A stretch of 10,083 nucleotides of DNA, taken from the NCBI GenBank assembly GCA_023381235.1, contig JAMCTV010000162.1:1-10083 (forward strand). The letters are read 5' to 3'. Shown here in pieces: positions 7,414-10,083 of the stretch (the first letter of the stretch is position 1; the number at the start of each line of letters is the position of its first letter). The translations under genes and the position numbers were made by a program. A model generated the notes under the pieces. The model saw only the letters and a program-made list of their open reading frames with translations. It was not told where the DNA came from and made no database searches. This DNA is from Gammaproteobacteria bacterium. GTDB lineage: Bacteria > Pseudomonadota > Gammaproteobacteria > SURF-13.

Positions 7414-8499
7414 CTAACGCCCGGTTGGGGCGGCAGGAGTGCTCTTATCCGTTTGACCGGCGATTTGCACTGCCATGCCGTCGCGCAGCCTGGTCTGACC
7501 GGCGGTCACCACCACATCGCCTGCGCTCAGGCCCGCGCTGATCTCCACTTTGCCGCCTTCGCGCTGGCCGGCCTGCACCCTGGTTTGCAGCGCCTTACCG
7601 TCCACGATGCGGAATACAAACTGCTCCTCGCCTATGGGCCACAGCGCCTGCTCTGGAACCAGCAGCGCCTCTGCGCGGCTCTCCAGCGCCAGCGTCACGC
7701 GCGCGAACATGCCCGGACGGAGGCGCAGGTCAGGGTTCGCAATGCGCGCGCGCAGCAATACGCTGCGCGTCTGTTCGTCCAGGCGCGGGTCCAGGGCGTA
7801 CACCTGGCCGTTGAAAGGTTCGCCCGGGTAGGCATCCACCTGGATGCTGACCTGCTGCCCCTGCTTGATGCCGGCCAGGTAAGTTTCCGGCACGCGAAAA
7901 TCCAGCTTCAGGGAGCGGATGTCCTCCAGGTTGACGATATCATCGCCTTCCTTGATGTAATCACCCGCGCTTATCCGGCGCAAGCCGAGCACGCCGGAAA
8001 ACGGGGCATGAATGCGGGTTTTGGCCAGACGCGCCTGCTGCAGCATATGACGCGCGCGCGCCTCGTTGAGCCGGGCCATGGCCTCGTCGTAGTTTTGCCG
8101 GCTGAGCAGTTTCTTGTCGAATATTTCCTGCGCGCGGGTGAAATTGAGTTCGGCGAGCTTGACCGTGGCGGCGCTTTCGGCAAGCTGCGCACGCAGTTCT
8201 GCATCATCGAGGCCGACAAGCGGGGCGTTTTCCGTTACTGCGTCGCCTTCCTTGAAATGAATTGCAGCGACGCGCCCGGCGATCTCGGAGCGGATCATGA
8301 CCGACTCGTTGGCGCGCAACGTGCCCACTGTGCTCACACCCCTCGATACCACACCGGTTTCCACCGCCGCCGCTTCCACCGGCAACGCCATGCCGCCGGG
8401 CGGTCCGCCTTTGGACGGGCCTTGCCGTGCGCCGTCAGTGCAGGCGCTCAACGCGACCAGGGGCAACGCAACAAATAACGCCTTTACCGATGTGTGCAT
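7414..8499 (-). CDS. RND periplasmic adaptor lipoprotein (membrane fusion protein, HlyD/AcrA family)
   Basis: This 361-residue adaptor would link the RND pump to the TolC channel. Residues 1-20 form a lipoprotein signal with lipobox LSAC and lipidated Cys20. A Gly/Pro-rich linker follows (about 28-38). Next come lipoyl half one (about 63-96, GRVAAIHFKEGDAV), an alpha-helical hairpin (about 97-158), lipoyl half two (about 160-196, APFSGVLGLRRISAGDYI), a beta-barrel (about 197-275, ending RPGMFARVTL) and a membrane-proximal domain (276-345). I chose the ATG at 8499 because it gives an intact lipoprotein signal; the frame stays open upstream to 8676, but those residues overlap the methyltransferase gene and look unlike any signal. 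The bases before the start read CTCC rather than GGAG, so the ribosome site is poor. Thr follows the Cys, with Asp only at +3; AcrA has Asp at +2, so inner-membrane retention by the E. coli rule is not obvious. Confidence 0.93.
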   Translation of the reverse strand: MHTSVKALFVALPLVALSACTDGARQGPSKGGPPGGMALPVEAAAVETGVVSRGVSTVGTLRANESVMIRSEIAGRVAAIHFKEGDAVTENAPLVGLDDAELRAQLAESAATVKLAELNFTRAQEIFDKKLLSRQNYDEAMARLNEARARHMLQQARLAKTRIHAPFSGVLGLRRISAGDYIKEGDDIVNLEDIRSLKLDFRVPETYLAGIKQGQQVSIQVDAYPGEPFNGQVYALDPRLDEQTRSVLLRARIANPDLRLRPGMFARVTLALESRAEALLVPEQALWPIGEEQFVFRIVDGKALQTRVQAGQREGGKVEISAGLSAGDVVVTAGQTRLRDGMAVQIAGQTDKSTPAAPTGR

Positions 8500-8524
8500 G
8501 AGCCGGTTCGATAGGAGGATCAAC

Positions 8525-8538
8525 GCCGCATGTGCGGC
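8525..8538. repeat. Intercistronic hairpin between methyltransferase and adaptor genes
   Basis: GCCGC and GCGGC face each other across a 4-base loop, starting two bases after the methyltransferase stop codon within the 40-bp gap before the adaptor. No T-run follows, so it is not a terminator. It may affect mRNA stability or the balance of expression within the operon, but a five-bp GC stem can occur by chance in this DNA. Confidence 0.4.
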
Positions 8539-8539
8539 T

Positions 8540-9202
8540 TCAGAACACAAAGACCTGCGGCTTGGGCGCATTGACCAGCGGCGGGATGTCGGTTTCAAAC
8601 AGGCTTTCGCGCGACCATTCCTGCGGGCCGAGGCGGGTGATGAGCAGAGCCTCCATCGCGGGGGCTTGCCCCACAATCATAAACAGCCGCCCGCCCACTT
8701 TAAGCTGCTCTTGAAAGTGCGCGCCGAACAAGGGCAGTGAGCCGGTCACGGCGATGACATCATAAGGCGCGTGCCTGTCCCAGCCATTTGCGCCATCGCC
8801 GGTTTCCAGCGTCACGTTGCGTATGCCCTGCGCCGCGAGTGTTGCGCCCGCGCCCGCGGTGAAATCAGGATAAATGTCAACGCTGTGCACATGCCGGGCG
8901 AGCGAGGCGAGCAGGGCGGTCAAATAGCCGCTGCCGGTGCCGATCTCCAGCACCGTATTGGCGGCTTGCACCTCCAGCGCCTGAATCAGCCGGGCTTCAA
9001 CTTTGGGCGCCATCATCACCTCGCCGTGGCCGAGCGGGATGTTCATGTCCGCGAACGCCAGGCCGCGGTACGGCGCCGGCGCGAACTGTTCGCGCGGCAC
9101 GCGCGTCAGCAGTTCGAGCACGCGCGGGTCCAGCACCTCCCAGGTGCGGATTTGCTGTTCAATCATGTTAAAACGGGCTTGTTCCAGATTCATCGTATTC
9201 AT
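8540..9202 (-). CDS. PCMT-like methyltransferase (protein-L-isoaspartate O-methyltransferase family, divergent)
   Basis: This 220-residue AdoMet-dependent methyltransferase is related to protein-L-isoaspartate O-methyltransferase (PCMT), which repairs aged proteins. The AdoMet-binding motif VLEIGTGSGYLTALL is at about 84-98, with an acidic residue (Asp109) at the end of the next strand, then GDG at 135-137 and PYDVIAVTG at about 146-154. The N-terminal block before motif I also follows PCMT (about 54-70, IPLGHGEVMMAPKVEARL). In true PCMT that block reads like ISQPYMVA or ISAPHMHA, with an active-site Ser; here the matching position is Met64. The fold is therefore secure but isoaspartyl repair is doubtful. 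It is the first gene of the minus-strand efflux cluster and divergent from thiC. The start is ATG 9202, or the in-frame ATG three codons later; neither has a strong ribosome site. It lacks a signal peptide and should be cytoplasmic. Confidence 0.87.
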   Translation of the reverse strand: MNTMNLEQARFNMIEQQIRTWEVLDPRVLELLTRVPREQFAPAPYRGLAFADMNIPLGHGEVMMAPKVEARLIQALEVQAANTVLEIGTGSGYLTALLASLARHVHSVDIYPDFTAGAGATLAAQGIRNVTLETGDGANGWDRHAPYDVIAVTGSLPLFGAHFQEQLKVGGRLFMIVGQAPAMEALLITRLGPQEWSRESLFETDIPPLVNAPKPQVFVF

Positions 9203-9241
9203 CGGCGGTTATTCGTGGCAGACGTGACGCAAAGGTCCAAC

Positions 9242-9270
9242 AGATTAAGCGCTTTACGGCCTTCACGCAA
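9242..9270 (-). promoter_or_regulatory. Weak candidate promoter for the methyltransferase-efflux operon
   Basis: On the minus strand TTGCGT (9270-9265) and TAATCT (9247-9242) are 17 bases apart, each matching three of six consensus positions. Transcription would start about 30-35 bases before the ATG at 9202. The match is poor; it is listed because a promoter is needed in this 245-bp divergent gap and nothing better is seen. Confidence 0.22.
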
Positions 9271-9280
9271 GGGCGGACAG

Positions 9281-9302
9281 GCAAAAACGCTTGCAAAAAC
9301 GC
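9281..9302 (+). repeat. Tandem direct repeat GCAAAAACGC x2
   Basis: Two exact copies of GCAAAAACGC (9281-9290 and 9293-9302) are separated by TT, a 12-base period close to one helical turn. They lie between the divergent thiC and methyltransferase starts and overlap the candidate thiC -35 region, so they could be paired sites for a regulator. Confidence 0.5.
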
Positions 9303-9319
9303 CTGCTATCGGCTAGTTT
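9291..9319 (+). promoter_or_regulatory. Candidate thiC promoter
   Basis: TTGCAA (9291-9296, four of six) and TAGTTT (9314-9319, three of six) are 17 bases apart. The expected start, near 9326, falls just before the riboswitch aptamer, which supports the placement more than the consensus match does. Confidence 0.35.
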
Positions 9320-9327
9320 GGAAACAG

Positions 9328-9407
9328 CAGCTAGGGGTGTCCATATAGCATGTGGGCTGAGAGAACCCTTTGAACCTGACCCGGTTAATACCGGCGTAGG
9401 AAAGCGG
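9328..9407 (+). promoter_or_regulatory. TPP riboswitch (THI element) in the thiC leader
   Basis: This RNA aptamer binds thiamine pyrophosphate and lowers thiC expression when thiamine is plentiful. The conserved THI core is present: GGGGTG at 9334-9339, GGCTGAGA at 9356-9363, ACCCTTTGAACCTGA at 9365-9379, then CCGGTTAATACCGGCGTAGG at 9381-9400. The helices can be drawn. P2 is GGGT 9335-9338 with ACCC 9365-9368. P3 is CCATAT 9341-9346 with ATGTGG 9350-9355 around an AGC loop. P4 is CCT 9375-9377 with AGG 9398-9400. P5 is CCGGT 9381-9385 with ACCGG 9390-9394. P1 appears short (GCT 9330-9332 with AGC 9403-9405). No hairpin with a U-run lies between aptamer and start codon. Control is therefore more likely at translation, possibly through GCGG (9404-9407) re-pairing with CCGC just downstream. 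Confidence 0.95.
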
Positions 9408-9447
9408 CATTCCCCGCGTTCCTGCGCCCATGTTGTCGAGGTGTATC

Positions 9448-10083
9448 ATGAGCGCAGTGCCGGATAAAGTCCTGAGTAACACCTTCACGTTAGACCGTAC
9501 TGTCACGCAGCCGTTTCCCAATTCACGTAAAGTGTATCTGGCGGGCAGCCGCGCCGGTGTCCGCGTGCCCATGCGCGAGGTGACGCTGTCCCCCACGCCC
9601 GCGAGCTTCGGGGCAGAACCCAACCTGCCGGTGTACGTGTACGACACCTCCGGCCCGTATACCGACCCGGAGGCGCAGATTGATCTGCGCCGCGGTCTGC
9701 CCGCGCTGCGCGAAGCGTGGATCAGCGAGCGCAACGATACCGAGTTGCTGGCCGAGATCAGTTCGCGCTACGGGCGCGAACGCGCGCACGACCCCAGGCT
9801 CAAGCCGCTGCGCTTCGAGTACATCCGCAAACCACGCCGCGCCAGGCCGGGCATGAACGTAAGCCAGATGCATTACGCCAGGCGCGGCCTCATCACGCCG
9901 GAAATGGAATTCATCGCGCTGCGGGAAAATCAGCGCCTGGAGCAGGTGCAGGAACAGGATTTATTAAGGCAGCACGCGGGTGAATCATTCGGCGCAAGCA
10001 TCCCGCAGCGCATCACGCCGGAATTCGTGCGCGACGAAGTGGCGCGCGGGCGCGCCATCATCCCGGCCAACATCAACCATCCG
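9448..10083 (+). CDS. thiC: Phosphomethylpyrimidine synthase ThiC, 3'-truncated by window edge
   Basis: ThiC is a radical-AdoMet enzyme that turns aminoimidazole ribotide into HMP phosphate, the pyrimidine half of thiamine. The first 212 codons are visible and the frame is open to the last base. The N-terminal domain is clear: FPNSRKVYLAGSR near residue 23, the VYDTSGPYTDP stretch near 64, RFEYIRKPRRARPGMNVSQMHYAR-type text from about 122, GLITPEMEFIALREN near 146, and EVARGRAIIPANINHP at the window end. E. coli ThiC has about 630 residues, so two thirds of the gene, including the C-terminal Fe-S Cys motif, lie outside. The ATG at 9448 has the best ribosome site in the window (GAGG six bases upstream) and follows the TPP riboswitch, which confirms both identity and regulation. 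It is divergent from the methyltransferase-efflux cluster. Confidence 0.96.
   Translation, partial: MSAVPDKVLSNTFTLDRTVTQPFPNSRKVYLAGSRAGVRVPMREVTLSPTPASFGAEPNLPVYVYDTSGPYTDPEAQIDLRRGLPALREAWISERNDTELLAEISSRYGRERAHDPRLKPLRFEYIRKPRRARPGMNVSQMHYARRGLITPEMEFIALRENQRLEQVQEQDLLRQHAGESFGASIPQRITPEFVRDEVARGRAIIPANINHP

Noticed and set aside
7453..8478. 341-codon plus-strand open frame opposite the adaptor gene
   Set aside because: It is an antisense shadow; the minus strand encodes a full adaptor with a lipobox and all domains.
8513..8574. Plus-strand AGGAGG followed 11 bases later by a 14-codon ORF
   Set aside because: The perfect ribosome site is on the wrong strand for the operon, the spacing is long, and the peptide runs antisense into the end of the methyltransferase gene. 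It looks accidental.
8500..8676. Upstream extension of the adaptor frame
   Set aside because: It overlaps the methyltransferase coding region and would bury the lipoprotein signal peptide internally.
9306..9873. Minus-strand open frames (9306-9734, 9523-9873) opposite the riboswitch and thiC
   Set aside because: They cross the TPP aptamer and the thiC N-terminus, both of which are clear on the plus strand.

Overview
This 10,083-base window is GC-rich chromosomal DNA, very probably from a gammaproteobacterium that makes ubiquinone. The pepP-ubiH pair matches the arrangement known from E. coli and relatives. An RND/adaptor/TolC efflux set lies divergent from a TPP-riboswitch-controlled thiC. 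I cannot place the genus. There is no IS element, phage gene, tRNA, rRNA or CRISPR array. Nearly all the DNA is coding; the only intergenic stretches of any size are 4179-4361 and 9203-9447.

Layout. (1) 1-2341, plus strand: the 3' part of pepP (Xaa-Pro aminopeptidase, N-terminus outside the window), followed one base later by ubiH (ubiquinone hydroxylase). (2) 9202-2313, minus strand, read right to left: a PCMT-like methyltransferase, an RND periplasmic adaptor lipoprotein, an RND inner-membrane pump, a 183-bp spacer packed with hairpins, a TolC-family outer-membrane channel, and an isochorismatase-family hydrolase whose 3' end overlaps ubiH tail to tail by 29 bp. (3) 9203-9447: a divergent control region holding a TPP riboswitch. 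(4) 9448-10083, plus strand: the first 212 codons of thiC, which continues past the window.

How the genes work together. The adaptor, pump and TolC channel form a complete tripartite efflux system spanning both membranes. The pump is proton-driven: it has the paired Asp in TM4 and the Lys in TM10. The methyltransferase and hydrolase flank this set in the same orientation but have no obvious place in the pump. The methyltransferase keeps an AdoMet site but has Met where PCMT enzymes carry the active-site Ser, so its substrate is open. ThiC makes the HMP pyrimidine of thiamine and is controlled by its own riboswitch.

The least explained part of the window is 4238-4356. Here four inverted repeats lie end to end with almost no spacer between pump and tolC. 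One of them looks like a bidirectional terminator. The mispairs and one loop fit a plus-strand transcript better than a minus-strand one, so an unannotated structured RNA is possible, though only an inference.
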